Source of the DNA: Actinomycetes bacterium
Lineage (GTDB): Bacteria; Actinomycetota; Coriobacteriia; Anaerosomatales; Anaerosomataceae
Assembly (NCBI GenBank): GCA_021372825.1
Contig: JAJFTR010000073.1
Span: 1-42,519, forward strand
DNA: 42,519 nucleotides
Direction of reading: 5' to 3'
Below are positions 25,734 to 33,762 of this stretch, in pieces (the stretch's first letter is position 1; each line of letters starts with the position of its first letter). The notes under the pieces were generated by a model. It made no database searches, was not told the DNA's origin, and was given only the letters and a program-made list of their open reading frames with translations. Made by a program: the position numbers and the translations under genes.

Positions 25734-25764
25734 CGGGGCCTCCTCGAGCTGTCGCGAAGGAAGG

Positions 25765-26865
25765 TCAGACCTTCCCATGATCGGTGTAGCGGTAGTACGC
25801 GGCGCAGGAGCCCTCCGAAGAGACCATGCACGGGCCGATCGGATGCTCGGGTGTGCATGCGCGTCCGAAGAGTCTGCACTCGTAGGGAAGTACGGCGCCT
25901 CGCAATACGTCGCCACACTGGCAGCCGCGTATCTCTCGCGGCTCGGGCGGCGTCACAGGCACGCGCACGCGCGTATCGAAGTAGGCGAACTCCTCGCGGA
26001 TCGCAAGCCCCGTTCCGGGGATCACCCCGATCCCACGCCACTCGGCGTCGATCGGGGTGAAGACTTGCTCGATCGCGGCTATCGCGACGCGGTTTCCCTG
26101 CGGCATGACCGCACGCGTATAGGCGATCTCTATCTCGGCGCGACCTTCGGCGAGCTGCGAAGCGAGCATCCATATCCCCTGAAGGACGTCAAGCGGCTCG
26201 AACCCGGTGATCACGCCAGGGACGTGGTACTGCTCGGCGAGGAACTCATAGGGGCCTGAGCCGATGACGGTCGAGACATGTCCCGGGAGGATGAAGCCGC
26301 TTATGGCTACCTGCGGATCGTTCACGAGGGCTTCGAGCGCCCCGGGCACGGTCTTGTGAAGCGAGAGGACCGACCAGTTGGTGACAGAGCGGCGTCTCGC
26401 TTCGCGGATGGTGATAGCGATGGTGGGAGCCGTCGTCTCGAATCCGACGCCCAAGAAGACGACATGGCGGTCGGGCTCCTTCTCGGCAAGCGCGAGCGAG
26501 TCGAGCGGAGAGTACACCACGCGCACGTCACGCCCGTCGGCCTTCTCCCGTGCGAGAGAAGAGTACGATCCCGGGACCTTCATCATGTCGCCGAAGGTGG
26601 TGAGTATCACGCCGGGCTGCCGAGATATCTCGATCGCCGTGTCGATATCGGCGTTCGCGGTCACGCACACCGGGCAGCCCGGGCCCGAAAGCAGCTTCAC
26701 GGTATCTGGCATAAGCCCACGGATGCCGTTCTTGGCGATGGCCATCGTGTGAGTCCCGCAGACCTCCATCAAGGTGATCGGCTCGCGCGCCACGTCTGTG
26801 ATAGCGGCACTGAGCCGGCGTGCATGAGCGGGGTCGCGGAAGTCGGCGAACAGGTCACCGGTCAC
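25765..26865 (-). CDS. hypD: Hydrogenase formation protein HypD
   Basis: 366 residues, the usual length. Conserved blocks: LMEVCGTHTMAI (Cys near 36), LLSGPGCPVCVT, TFGDMMKVPGS, GFETTAPTIA, and the C-terminal [4Fe-4S] cysteines (CQCGDVL, YECRLFGRACTPEHPIGPC). HypD with HypC assembles Fe(CN)2CO for [NiFe]-hydrogenase. GTG start, overlapping the hypC stop (GTGA) with GGAG in the end of hypC. Confidence 0.97.
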   Translation of the reverse strand: MTGDLFADFRDPAHARRLSAAITDVAREPITLMEVCGTHTMAIAKNGIRGLMPDTVKLLSGPGCPVCVTANADIDTAIEISRQPGVILTTFGDMMKVPGSYSSLAREKADGRDVRVVYSPLDSLALAEKEPDRHVVFLGVGFETTAPTIAITIREARRRSVTNWSVLSLHKTVPGALEALVNDPQVAISGFILPGHVSTVIGSGPYEFLAEQYHVPGVITGFEPLDVLQGIWMLASQLAEGRAEIEIAYTRAVMPQGNRVAIAAIEQVFTPIDAEWRGIGVIPGTGLAIREEFAYFDTRVRVPVTPPEPREIRGCQCGDVLRGAVLPYECRLFGRACTPEHPIGPCMVSSEGSCAAYYRYTDHGKV

Positions 26866-27131
26866 GCGGTGGCTCCGAAGTCGACTTCCATCGGCTCGAG
26901 GTTCTCTGTGCCGGGCATCCCCATTTGACGGAAGAGCTCCAGGGTCTCAGCAGCGAACTCGTCGGAGATGACCTCCAACGCGAAACCCGCGTGCACGAGC
27001 ACATGGTCGCCGACCTTTGCCTGGGGGACCATATGTAGACTCACCCATCGCGTGACGCCCATGATCTCGACCTCGGCCATGCCGTTGTCGTTGGGTTCAG
27101 TGATGATCTTCGCTGGAATGCCCAAGCACAT
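26862..27131 (-). CDS. hypC: HypC/HybG/HupF family hydrogenase maturation chaperone
   Basis: 89 residues starting MCLGIPAKI, with the invariant Cys2 that carries the Fe(CN)2CO unit with HypD and docks on the hydrogenase large subunit. GDHVLVHAGFALEVI is the second family motif. GGGAGGTC precedes the ATG. It lies between hypF and hypD in the same orientation, with a four-base overlap with hypD. Confidence 0.97.
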   Translation of the reverse strand: MCLGIPAKIITEPNDNGMAEVEIMGVTRWVSLHMVPQAKVGDHVLVHAGFALEVISDEFAAETLELFRQMGMPGTENLEPMEVDFGATA

Positions 27132-27149
27132 ACGAACGACCTCCCGTTG

Positions 27150-29540
27150 TCACCGCGTCTCGTCCCGCCGGGACCAGGCCACGATCGCTTGCCCGAACGA
27201 GACTCCGCCATCATTGGCGGGGAGTCTCACCGGCGTGATGGGTGTGAGCCTTGCTGCGGTGAGTCCTTCGACCGTGTGAGCGAGTACGAGCCGGTTCATG
27301 AATACTCCGCCCGCTACCGCGACGGTGGACACACCGTGAGCTGCCGATGCCTTCACGCACGCCTCAACTATAGCCTCTGCCACGGCGCGGTGGAAGCGCA
27401 TCGAGATCGCCGACACGGGGGCGCCGGCAGCGAGGTCGTCGAGCACGGCTTCGAGTACGGGCGCGCTTTGGATGATAGCTGGCGCGGCATCGGTCACTCC
27501 GAAGTGGTAGGAGCCTTTCTCGGCAGTGTCAGCGATCGCTTCAAGCTCGACGGCAGGCTGTCCTTCGTAGAGGGCGTCGTCACGGACGCCCACAAGTGAA
27601 GCGACCGCGTCGAAGAGCCTTCCCGCCGAGGAAGTCCACGGAGTGTTGATACTCCGCTCGACCATGCGCAGCACCGTGGCTTTCTCGACATCGCCCAGAC
27701 GCGAAAGGAATCCTGCGGCACCAGGGTGGTCGAGAAGCGATGACGCCGCCAGTGCGCCGAGCGCCATCCGGGCAGGTCGCCTGATGGCGGCTGCTCCACC
27801 CGGAAGGGGCAGACAGCTGAGGTGCGCGATCCTCTCGAATCCGTCCCACGTAGCGAGAAGGACTTCGCCGCCCCAGATGGTGCCGTCCGGGCCATAGCCC
27901 GTCCCATCGAAGGCGACGCCGATGAACGGCCCACGCTCGTCATGCTCGGCTGCCACGCTCACGACATGCGCGTGATGGTGCTGGACGCCAACGGAAGGCA
28001 GCCCGAGCTGCGTGGCGTACTTGCTGGAGAGATACTCGGGGTGCAGGTCATAGGCGACGAGTTCCGGGTGCACGCGGAACAGCCGAGAGTAATCGTCGAT
28101 CAGGCGTTCGAAGGCCGCGAATGTCTCGGCGTTCTCCATATCGCCGATGTGCTGGGATACGAACGCATGGTCCTTGGAGAGCAGCGTCACTGTGTTCTTC
28201 TGCTCGGGCCCGCAGGCCAAGATGTCGATTGTGGAGGTCACCGGCGAGGGGATGGGGAAGGGAGCGTATCCCCGCGCCCGGCGCACGAACTCGGTGCCAG
28301 TGGGTCCGACGCGCACGACCGAGTCGTCATACCGCGAACGGATCGTTCGGTCATGCATCAGGAACGCGTCGGCGATACCCGACAAGCGCTGCAGAGCCTC
28401 GGAATTGTCGGTCGCGATCGGTTCATCGCTCAAGTTGCCCGATGTCATCACCAAGGGGATTCTCGCATCGCCGAGCAACAGGATGTGCAGCGGTGTGTAG
28501 GGCAGCATGACCCCGAGCTCCCGCAAGCCCGGCGCGAGCGAAGGCGCCAGAGGCGCGAGGTCGCGCGCAGGTTCGCTCGATGGCGATGCCGCGCTCTTGA
28601 GAGTGAGCAGCACGATCGGGGCGGCCGGGCTCTCGAGGAGCGCCGCTTCCGCGGCTGAAACGTCGCAGTACTCGCGCGTCATCTCAAGTGAGGGCATCAT
28701 GACCGCGAGGGGTTTGCCCCAGCGGTGCTTTCGGGCGCGGAGGCGCGCCACCGCCTCTTCATCGGTCGCGTCACACGCGAGTTGGAAGCCTCCGAGTCCT
28801 TTGACGGCGAGGATCCCGCCGCTGGCGAGCACCTCCACCGCGGCGGCCAGGATGGCGTCGCTACGCGCGCGTTCGCGCTCACGGTCACGATGCGGCCGCG
28901 GCACGACCTCGACGGCAGGGGTCCACTCGGCGTCGGCCCACGCCGCCGCCGACGGGGACGCATCTCTGCCCGCGTTGAGGTACAACCGCGGTCCGCACAC
29001 GAAGCACGCGTCAGGCTGGGCGTGGAAGCGCCGGTCCGACGGGTCGCGATATTCCTCGGCGCACTCGTCGCACATCGGGAAGTCCCGCATCGTGGTGCGC
29101 GCTCTATCGTAGGGCACGTCTTCGATCACGGTGAAACGAGGACCGCAGTTCGTGCAGTTGATGAAGGGGTACCGGTAACGCCTGTCGCCGGGGTCGGCAA
29201 GCTCGGCTCGGCAGGAGGGGCACGTGGCGATGTCGGGCGAGACAAGGGTCATAACGCCCTCTTCGGCCTGTGACATGTCGATCGTGAAGTCGCTGAAGCC
29301 CTCTTCAGGAACCTCGCGCGCCTCGACGGCGTTCACGATCGCCATCGGCGGCGCCTCGCATGTGAGTGCTGTCGTGAAGGCGAGGAGCGCCTCGGCGCTG
29401 CCCTCCGCATGAGCCCACACGCCGTCCGAGGCGTTACGGACCCATCCGTGCACGCCAAGGCGGTGCGCGAGGTTGTAGACGAAGGGGCGGTAGCCGACAC
29501 CTTGGACGACTCCGGTCACGTGCACCAATACCGCGGACAC
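27150..29540 (-). CDS. hypF: Carbamoyltransferase HypF
   Basis: 796 residues. Domains in order: acylphosphatase (VTGVVQGVGYRPFVYNLA, residues ~5-95), two zinc fingers (CPSC...CTNC and CDEC...CFVC, ~110-190), YrdC-like (LAVKGLGGFQLACDA onward, ~215-400) and Kae1-like C-terminal part (HHHAHVVSVAAEH, GVAFDGTGYGPDGTIWGGE, VAVAGGVFMN). HypF makes the carbamoyl group for HypE from carbamoyl phosphate. GTG at 29540 with GAGGA upstream, five bases after the HEPN gene stop; the open frame continues upstream only as overlap with that gene. Confidence 0.97.
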   Translation of the reverse strand: MSAVLVHVTGVVQGVGYRPFVYNLAHRLGVHGWVRNASDGVWAHAEGSAEALLAFTTALTCEAPPMAIVNAVEAREVPEEGFSDFTIDMSQAEEGVMTLVSPDIATCPSCRAELADPGDRRYRYPFINCTNCGPRFTVIEDVPYDRARTTMRDFPMCDECAEEYRDPSDRRFHAQPDACFVCGPRLYLNAGRDASPSAAAWADAEWTPAVEVVPRPHRDRERERARSDAILAAAVEVLASGGILAVKGLGGFQLACDATDEEAVARLRARKHRWGKPLAVMMPSLEMTREYCDVSAAEAALLESPAAPIVLLTLKSAASPSSEPARDLAPLAPSLAPGLRELGVMLPYTPLHILLLGDARIPLVMTSGNLSDEPIATDNSEALQRLSGIADAFLMHDRTIRSRYDDSVVRVGPTGTEFVRRARGYAPFPIPSPVTSTIDILACGPEQKNTVTLLSKDHAFVSQHIGDMENAETFAAFERLIDDYSRLFRVHPELVAYDLHPEYLSSKYATQLGLPSVGVQHHHAHVVSVAAEHDERGPFIGVAFDGTGYGPDGTIWGGEVLLATWDGFERIAHLSCLPLPGGAAAIRRPARMALGALAASSLLDHPGAAGFLSRLGDVEKATVLRMVERSINTPWTSSAGRLFDAVASLVGVRDDALYEGQPAVELEAIADTAEKGSYHFGVTDAAPAIIQSAPVLEAVLDDLAAGAPVSAISMRFHRAVAEAIVEACVKASAAHGVSTVAVAGGVFMNRLVLAHTVEGLTAARLTPITPVRLPANDGGVSFGQAIVAWSRRDETR

Positions 29541-29544
29541 CTGA

Positions 29545-30180
29545 TCAGGTCCTCGTGAAGCCGTCAGCGACGAACCGGTTGTTGAGAAGCACGAAGAGCC
29601 GGTACGCCTGGTCGAGTAGTTGCATGGCGTCCAAGCCCATCTGCTTATCCAGCCGCTCCCGCGGACCGTTGAAGGGGGAATCGTGGATGAAGGCGTTTCG
29701 CGCCTGACGCATCTGGCGCCAGCGGTAAGGGAAGTCGCGGTACCCGAGCTCGGCGGCGGCCTCCTCGAACTCCTCGTTGGCCAGAGCGGGGAAGATCTTA
29801 CCGATGCGCACCCCGATCGCACGTTGGCTGTCCATGATCATCTGCCGCACGCGCAGATCCGCGCCGTGTGCCGCGAGCATGCGGTCGAGGATGTCTTCGA
29901 GGATGGTCTCGAGGAGTGTCATCACCAAGATGACGACGATCTCATAGTCGCCGTCACGGTTGTACTGCCGTATGCGTTCGTCCAATCGCCGGACGCGGTC
30001 GGAGGGGAATCGCCGCCTCTCGGCGCCGGTGGCGCCGCACCCAGGACACGGCGTGCTGGGATCGCGCAAAGCAGGGTCACCCGAAAGGAATCCACAGGCG
30101 GGGCACTCCCAGTACTCTGGAGCGCGTCCGTCGGCATCCGCGAAGACGGTCTTATGCATCTTGGGCGGCTTCGGCTTCAT
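29545..30180 (-). CDS. Zinc-ribbon/HEPN-domain protein of unknown function
   Basis: 211 residues, not a family I can name. An N-terminal zinc ribbon has C26-x2-C29 and C45-x2-C48 (CPACGF, CPGCGA), followed by a charged linker (~53-75) and an all-helical domain (~76-205). That domain holds RNAFIH at 161-166, which fits the RNxxxH form of the Rx4-6H motif of HEPN ribonuclease and nucleotide-binding folds. HEPN proteins are often toxins or defence RNases, but no antitoxin is adjacent. It lies between cbiO and hypF. There is no Shine-Dalgarno; an extended -10 eight bases upstream suggests a leaderless message. The HEPN call is inference from motif and helix pattern. Confidence 0.7.
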   Translation of the reverse strand: MKPKPPKMHKTVFADADGRAPEYWECPACGFLSGDPALRDPSTPCPGCGATGAERRRFPSDRVRRLDERIRQYNRDGDYEIVVILVMTLLETILEDILDRMLAAHGADLRVRQMIMDSQRAIGVRIGKIFPALANEEFEEAAAELGYRDFPYRWRQMRQARNAFIHDSPFNGPRERLDKQMGLDAMQLLDQAYRLFVLLNNRFVADGFTRT

Positions 30181-30944
30181 GGTGTCTGATTGTAGCAGTC
30201 CGCGTTCGCAAGCCGGACAGCCCATGGGACTTCGAGTCCATGCTCGGCCATGAGTACCTCGTCTCTCAGGATCGCGTGCGCGGGTCCGTCTGCGACGACC
30301 GCGCCGTGGTCGATCACCACCGCACGGTCGCATAGGCTCCACGCGAGGTCCATGTCATGCGTCGCGACGACGAGCGTGCTCATGAGTGTGCTGAGAAGCT
30401 CCACCATGTGCCGTCGTGCGCGAGGGTCGAGGTTGGAGGTCGGTTCGTCGAGCACGAGCACGTCGGGCTGCATCGCGAGCACGGTCGCGAGCGCGATACG
30501 TTTCCGTTGGCCGAAGCTCAGATGGTGCCCCGACTTGCTCGCCACCTCGACGAGTCCCACCGCGTGGAGCGCCTGGTGCACGCGGTGGTCGGTCTCTTCG
30601 GGTGTGCATCCCGCGTTCATCGGACCGAACGCCACGTCGTCGTAGACGGTGGTCATGAACAGCTGGTCGTCGGGATCTTGGAACACGAGGCCCACTCGCT
30701 GTCGCGCCTCGCGCACGGTCTCATCGGCAAGTTCGAGGCCACAGACCCGCACGTGTCCCGCGGACGGTCGCAGAATGCCGTTGAGATGGAGCATCAGCGT
30801 CGACTTCCCCGCGCCGTTGGGACCGAGAAGGGCGACACGCTCCTCGGGTTGGATGACGAGAGAGACATCGACAAGCGCCTTGGTGCCGTCGGGATACGCA
30901 TACGCGACCTCATGCAGTTCGACGGCGGGGGTCTTCTCCGGCAT
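30177..30944 (-). CDS. cbiO: Energy-coupling factor ABC transporter ATP-binding protein (CbiO/NikO type)
   Basis: 255 residues. Walker A GPNGAGKS, Q-loop VFQDPDDQLF, signature LSFGQRKRIALA, Walker B VLVLDEPTSNLDP and switch His in VATHDMDL are all intact. The DPDDQLF form of the Q-loop is typical of cobalt/nickel ECF ATPases. The ATG at 30944 follows GGAGGA; the frame extends to 30980 without support. It completes the cbiMN-cbiQ-cbiO transporter, 16 bases after cbiQ. Nickel is the more likely cargo because hyp and cooT genes flank it (inference). Confidence 0.92.
   Translation of the reverse strand: MPEKTPAVELHEVAYAYPDGTKALVDVSLVIQPEERVALLGPNGAGKSTLMLHLNGILRPSAGHVRVCGLELADETVREARQRVGLVFQDPDDQLFMTTVYDDVAFGPMNAGCTPEETDHRVHQALHAVGLVEVASKSGHHLSFGQRKRIALATVLAMQPDVLVLDEPTSNLDPRARRHMVELLSTLMSTLVVATHDMDLAWSLCDRAVVIDHGAVVADGPAHAILRDEVLMAEHGLEVPWAVRLANADCYNQTP
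30189..30197 (-). promoter_or_regulatory. Putative extended -10 promoter of the HEPN gene
   Basis: On the - strand TGCTACAAT combines a TGn extension with TACAAT (5 of 6). It lies inside the last codons of cbiO and ends eight bases before the HEPN ATG at 30180, so the transcript would be leaderless or nearly so. Confidence 0.5.
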
Positions 30945-30960
30945 GATCTGAGTGTCCTCC

Positions 30961-31824
30961 CTAAGCGAGTACGACAGCACAGGCAGCGAGCACAGCGGTG
31001 ATCACGAGCAGGACATCGGCTGCGTCAGCGCGCCGGGCCGGCCGCGTGGGCAAGGTGCCATCGAAGCCGCGAGCCAGCATCGCCGCATGGATGCGCTCCC
31101 CTCTCTCGTAGGCGCGGATGAACATGCTGCCTGCCAGGTGGCCGTACAAGGTGAGTTGACGCCTTGCTGGCAAGCCGGGTGCCCGGCTTGCGATCGCGAC
31201 CCGCATGGCGCGGACCTCGTCGCCGAGAACCGCGACATACCGGTAGATGAAGGACAAGAGCAAGACGAGCACGGCGGGGACCTTGAGGCGTCTGAGCGCC
31301 GCGAGAAGCTCGGCGACAGGTGTCGTGGCCGACAGGAGCACCACGCAGAACACCGAGAGCCACGCCTTGGAGAGGACCCCGAAGACCTCGACCGGCCATG
31401 CGCTCATGGCGCCGCTCACGCCTCCCGCGTTGAGCGAACCTCCCGCTGCGGTGAGCGGAGCGAACACCGCGATAGCCCCCGCGAACGGCAAGACGAGAGC
31501 GGTGCGTGACACCACTGGCAGAAGGGGCAGCCGGGCGATCATCGTCACCATCACCAGCAAGGCGACGACGAGTGCGAACTCAAGCGGGCGCATCGGCGGC
31601 GTCGAGACGATGGCGACGATGAGCACGACCGCCGCGATCACCTTGGCTCGCGCATCGCGTGCGTGGATGGCCGAGGAAAGATACGTGAGCTGTTCGAATC
31701 CGGTGGCGTGCGCGTGCTCATGTGGCGGCTCTCCTGCCCGCCTCGTCGAATGGTGGTGCACATGCTGATGCGGGGGCTGCATCGGATGCGTGTGCACGTG
31801 GCGGTGGAACCCGGTTTCAGCCAC
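30961..31824 (-). CDS. cbiQ: Energy-coupling factor transmembrane protein CbiQ/NikQ with His-rich N-terminus
   Basis: 287 residues from a GTG at 31824, with GGAG upstream inside cbiM. The body (~45-285) has about five to six membrane helices and the coupling motif AMLARGFDG typical of ECF T components. The first ~40 residues hold twelve histidines between residues 7 and 39, in clusters such as HRHVHTH, HQHVHHH and HEHAH. This tail is absent from ordinary CbiQ proteins and could bind or store Ni/Co at the membrane (inference). Confidence 0.9.
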   Translation of the reverse strand: MAETGFHRHVHTHPMQPPHQHVHHHSTRRAGEPPHEHAHATGFEQLTYLSSAIHARDARAKVIAAVVLIVAIVSTPPMRPLEFALVVALLVMVTMIARLPLLPVVSRTALVLPFAGAIAVFAPLTAAGGSLNAGGVSGAMSAWPVEVFGVLSKAWLSVFCVVLLSATTPVAELLAALRRLKVPAVLVLLLSFIYRYVAVLGDEVRAMRVAIASRAPGLPARRQLTLYGHLAGSMFIRAYERGERIHAAMLARGFDGTLPTRPARRADAADVLLVITAVLAACAVVLA

Positions 31825-32761
31825 GTGACTTCTCCAAACGCGTGCGCGCGCGTACCGCACGCACGATCACGTAGGCGAGCGTCCCAGTGACGATGACGCC
31901 GACGATACCCGCCAACACGCCTGCAACAGTTGAGTTGGTTACGAACGGAACCGCGTAGCCCGCCATCGGGCTCGGCACGGCGTGGCCGCCCTGGAACGGA
32001 CGCCCCACCTGCTCGTACACGAACTCGAGCCCGTCTGGACGCGCGGACGCCAGAAACGAGAAACCGGCCGCTACCACGGCCAGGACGCCCAGGGAGACGG
32101 CCACGTCGCGCGCCGGCTTGATTCCCTGCGAGACCTCGTCCGCCAGCAAGTCGGGGCGCACGCTCGCGAGGTATGTCACGAGCCCTGCGGTGATCGCGCC
32201 TTCTCCCAGGCCGATGAGCACATGCCAGAACCCCATTGCCGCCAGGCCTGCTGCCAGTGGAACGCGGCCGCTGATCCACAGCAGGAGCGCTGCGCACAGT
32301 GCACCAGCCACACAAGCTATCCAGCCAGCCGCGAAGGCGGCCACCGGGCGTATCCGCGCGCTGGCAGCGACAGACCTGAACGCGCGATATACGAGCCATC
32401 CCACGAGAGGCCCCACGATCGCCATGTCGATCATGTTCGCGCCGAGTGCCGTGATGCCCCCGTCGGCGAACAACAGCGCTTGCACCACCAGCACGGCGGC
32501 CATGACCACCACCGCGGGCCACGGTCCGAGGATGATGGCCACGGCGGCACCGCCGGCGAAGTGCCCTGATGTGCCGCCCGCGACGGGGAAGTTGAGCATC
32601 TGCAGAGCGAAGACGAGCGCCGCCAACACGGCCATGAGCACGATCTTGTTGTCTTTCAGTTCTCGGCGTACGCGCGACACCGCATAAGCGAGCGCCCCGG
32701 CCGAGCCGACCCATGTGCTCACCCATGTCTTCGTATCAAGCATGCCGTCAGGGATGTGCAC
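31817..32761 (-). CDS. cbiM: Cobalt/nickel ECF S component, CbiM with fused CbiN/PDGLE domain
   Basis: 314 residues, GTG start with GGAGGGG upstream. The N-terminus MHIPDGMLD provides the His2 region that coordinates the metal in CbiM/NikM. Seven or so helices follow with LNFPVAGGTSGHFAGGA and ITALGANMIDMAI. The C-terminal ~90 residues contain RPDGLEFVYEQ, the PDGLE signature of CbiN/NikN, then a last membrane helix, so M and N are one chain. It overlaps cbiQ by eight bases. The leader upstream contains a strong stem. Confidence 0.92.
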   Translation of the reverse strand: MHIPDGMLDTKTWVSTWVGSAGALAYAVSRVRRELKDNKIVLMAVLAALVFALQMLNFPVAGGTSGHFAGGAAVAIILGPWPAVVVMAAVLVVQALLFADGGITALGANMIDMAIVGPLVGWLVYRAFRSVAASARIRPVAAFAAGWIACVAGALCAALLLWISGRVPLAAGLAAMGFWHVLIGLGEGAITAGLVTYLASVRPDLLADEVSQGIKPARDVAVSLGVLAVVAAGFSFLASARPDGLEFVYEQVGRPFQGGHAVPSPMAGYAVPFVTNSTVAGVLAGIVGVIVTGTLAYVIVRAVRARTRLEKSRG

Positions 32762-32789
32762 GATAACCCCTCCTCATCTCATGGAGATC

Positions 32790-32846
32790 GACAGGTTTCG
32801 TGCGACCCTTCGAGGGAACGCGCTTCGGCCCTTCGACGGACCTGTC
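32790..32846 (-). promoter_or_regulatory. Structured leader upstream of cbiM
   Basis: The 93-base gap between the 82-residue gene and cbiM contains a perfect 7-bp inverted repeat (GACAGGT / ACCTGTC) enclosing 43 bases with a CCCTCGAAGGG hairpin and two copies of TCGAAGGG. It ends 28 bases before the GTG start. A metal-sensing leader is conceivable, but I cannot match it to a known cobalamin or NiCo riboswitch consensus. Confidence 0.4.
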
Positions 32847-32854
32847 AGATACTG

Positions 32855-33103
32855 CTACAGCCGCTCGACCGTGACGTCGTCGTTCTCGACAACGCCGAGT
32901 TGCTCGACCGCGGTCTCGAGCTTCTCGCGAGCTTCCCCGAGCATCACGGTCACTTGCGCGAGTTCCGTACTTGTCAGCGAACGTCGCCCTTGGTCGGCCA
33001 AACGGTGCAGCTGCTCGAGCCATTGTTGAGCCAGCGCAAGCGAATCATCGACCATGGCAACGGCCATCTTCATCTGACCGGTGTTGACGCCGTTCTCACA
33101 CAT
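32855..33103 (-). CDS. Small unknown protein of the nickel locus
   Basis: 82 residues, unrecognised. It starts MCEN and is otherwise mostly helical, with heptad-like segments (ALAQQWLEQLHRLAD, LGEAREKLETAVEQL), so probably a small helical hairpin or coiled-coil dimer. AAGGAG lies 8 bases before the ATG. It follows the CooT-type gene by 27 bases and precedes cbiM. The Met-Cys start, shared with CooT and HypC here, hints at an N-terminal metal ligand, but this is inference. Confidence 0.7.
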   Translation of the reverse strand: MCENGVNTGQMKMAVAMVDDSLALAQQWLEQLHRLADQGRRSLTSTELAQVTVMLGEAREKLETAVEQLGVVENDDVTVERL

Positions 33104-33130
33104 GCGTGTTCTCCTTGTCTGCTCTTCGTG

Positions 33131-33325
33131 TCAGGAGCGGTTGGCCAGCACGACCGTGTGGTCGAGCAGCCGGACCTCCTTGAGCTGCGCCTCCACGACG
33201 CGATGCCCACCATAAAGATCGAACAGCTTCAGCCGTCCATCCTCGGGCACTATCGTCGTGATGTCATCGATCGCCTCGACTTCGTGTCCTTCGGCGTCTT
33301 GGATGATGACTCGTGCCTCGCACAT
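33131..33325 (-). CDS. cooT: CooT family nickel-binding protein
   Basis: 64 residues, the length of CooT. It starts MCEARVIIQDAEGHEVEAID and continues with PEDGRLKLFDLYGGHRVVEA and LKEVRLLDHTVVL, the family pattern of a small all-beta protein. In Rhodospirillum rubrum, CooT is a dimeric nickel chaperone for CO dehydrogenase that uses Cys2; that Cys is present. AAGGAGGTG precedes the ATG, and the DUF3842-like gene ends one base earlier. No CO dehydrogenase gene is in the window; here it may serve nickel supply to hydrogenase or to a CODH elsewhere. Confidence 0.82.
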   Translation of the reverse strand: MCEARVIIQDAEGHEVEAIDDITTIVPEDGRLKLFDLYGGHRVVEAQLKEVRLLDHTVVLANRS

Positions 33326-33326
33326 C

Positions 33327-33746
33327 TCACACCTCCTTGTCGAGTAACGAGGCCACCTTCGTCAGGGCCTCGTCCAGAAGATGGGGCAGCGGGGTCTTCG
33401 TGATCCCTACCAGGTCGATCCTGGGGTTCGTCAAAGGAAGCATCACTTTCTTCGCCGCCGACAGTGCCAACTCCTGCGCCATGCCAGGTGTGACTTCACC
33501 CATCATCGAGTCAGGAATGAGCACGGACAAGGGGCCGATGAGGACATCCGCCTCGCGTGCGGTCACCCGCACGGCGTTCTCACCGGTGGCGCCGCGATTC
33601 GCGCCAGCCTTCAGCATCGCGGTGGTTGCGGTCGAGTTCGTACCGACCGCGAGTATCTCGAGGTCCTCTCCGAAAGCGGCGCGCAGGCGGCTCACGATCT
33701 CTTGGCCGATGCGCCCACCCATGCCGTCGACGACGAGGATCCGCAT
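33327..33746 (-). CDS. DUF3842-like protein
   Basis: 139 residues. A Rossmann-like N-terminus (MRILVVDGMGGRIGQEIV) is followed by LEILAVGTNSTATTAMLKAG, GENAVRV and VLIGPLSVLIPDSMMGEVTPG, which I recognise as the uncharacterised DUF3842 family. The ATG at 33746 is taken because similarity begins there. It abuts the cooT gene and follows trxA by 16 bases. The gene pair suggests a shared job, but the biochemical role is unknown. Confidence 0.72.
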   Translation of the reverse strand: MRILVVDGMGGRIGQEIVSRLRAAFGEDLEILAVGTNSTATTAMLKAGANRGATGENAVRVTAREADVLIGPLSVLIPDSMMGEVTPGMAQELALSAAKKVMLPLTNPRIDLVGITKTPLPHLLDEALTKVASLLDKEV

Positions 33747-33762
33747 GAGCAAAGACGCTCCG

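Noticed and set aside
24741-26060. A 439-codon open frame on the + strand over hypE/hypD
   Set aside because: The - strand frames encode clear HypE and HypD; the + frame has no recognisable domain.
29545-30180. A complete toxin-antitoxin module around the HEPN protein
   Set aside because: No nucleotidyltransferase (MNT) or other antitoxin gene is adjacent; the neighbours are cbiO and hypF.
31638-32726. A 362-codon open frame on the - strand
   Set aside because: It is an alternative frame of cbiM/cbiQ, with arginine-rich, low-complexity translation and no family similarity.
32762-32854. Calling the cbiM leader a NiCo or cobalamin riboswitch
   Set aside because: The region is short and I could not match the conserved cores of either class, so it is listed only as a structured leader.
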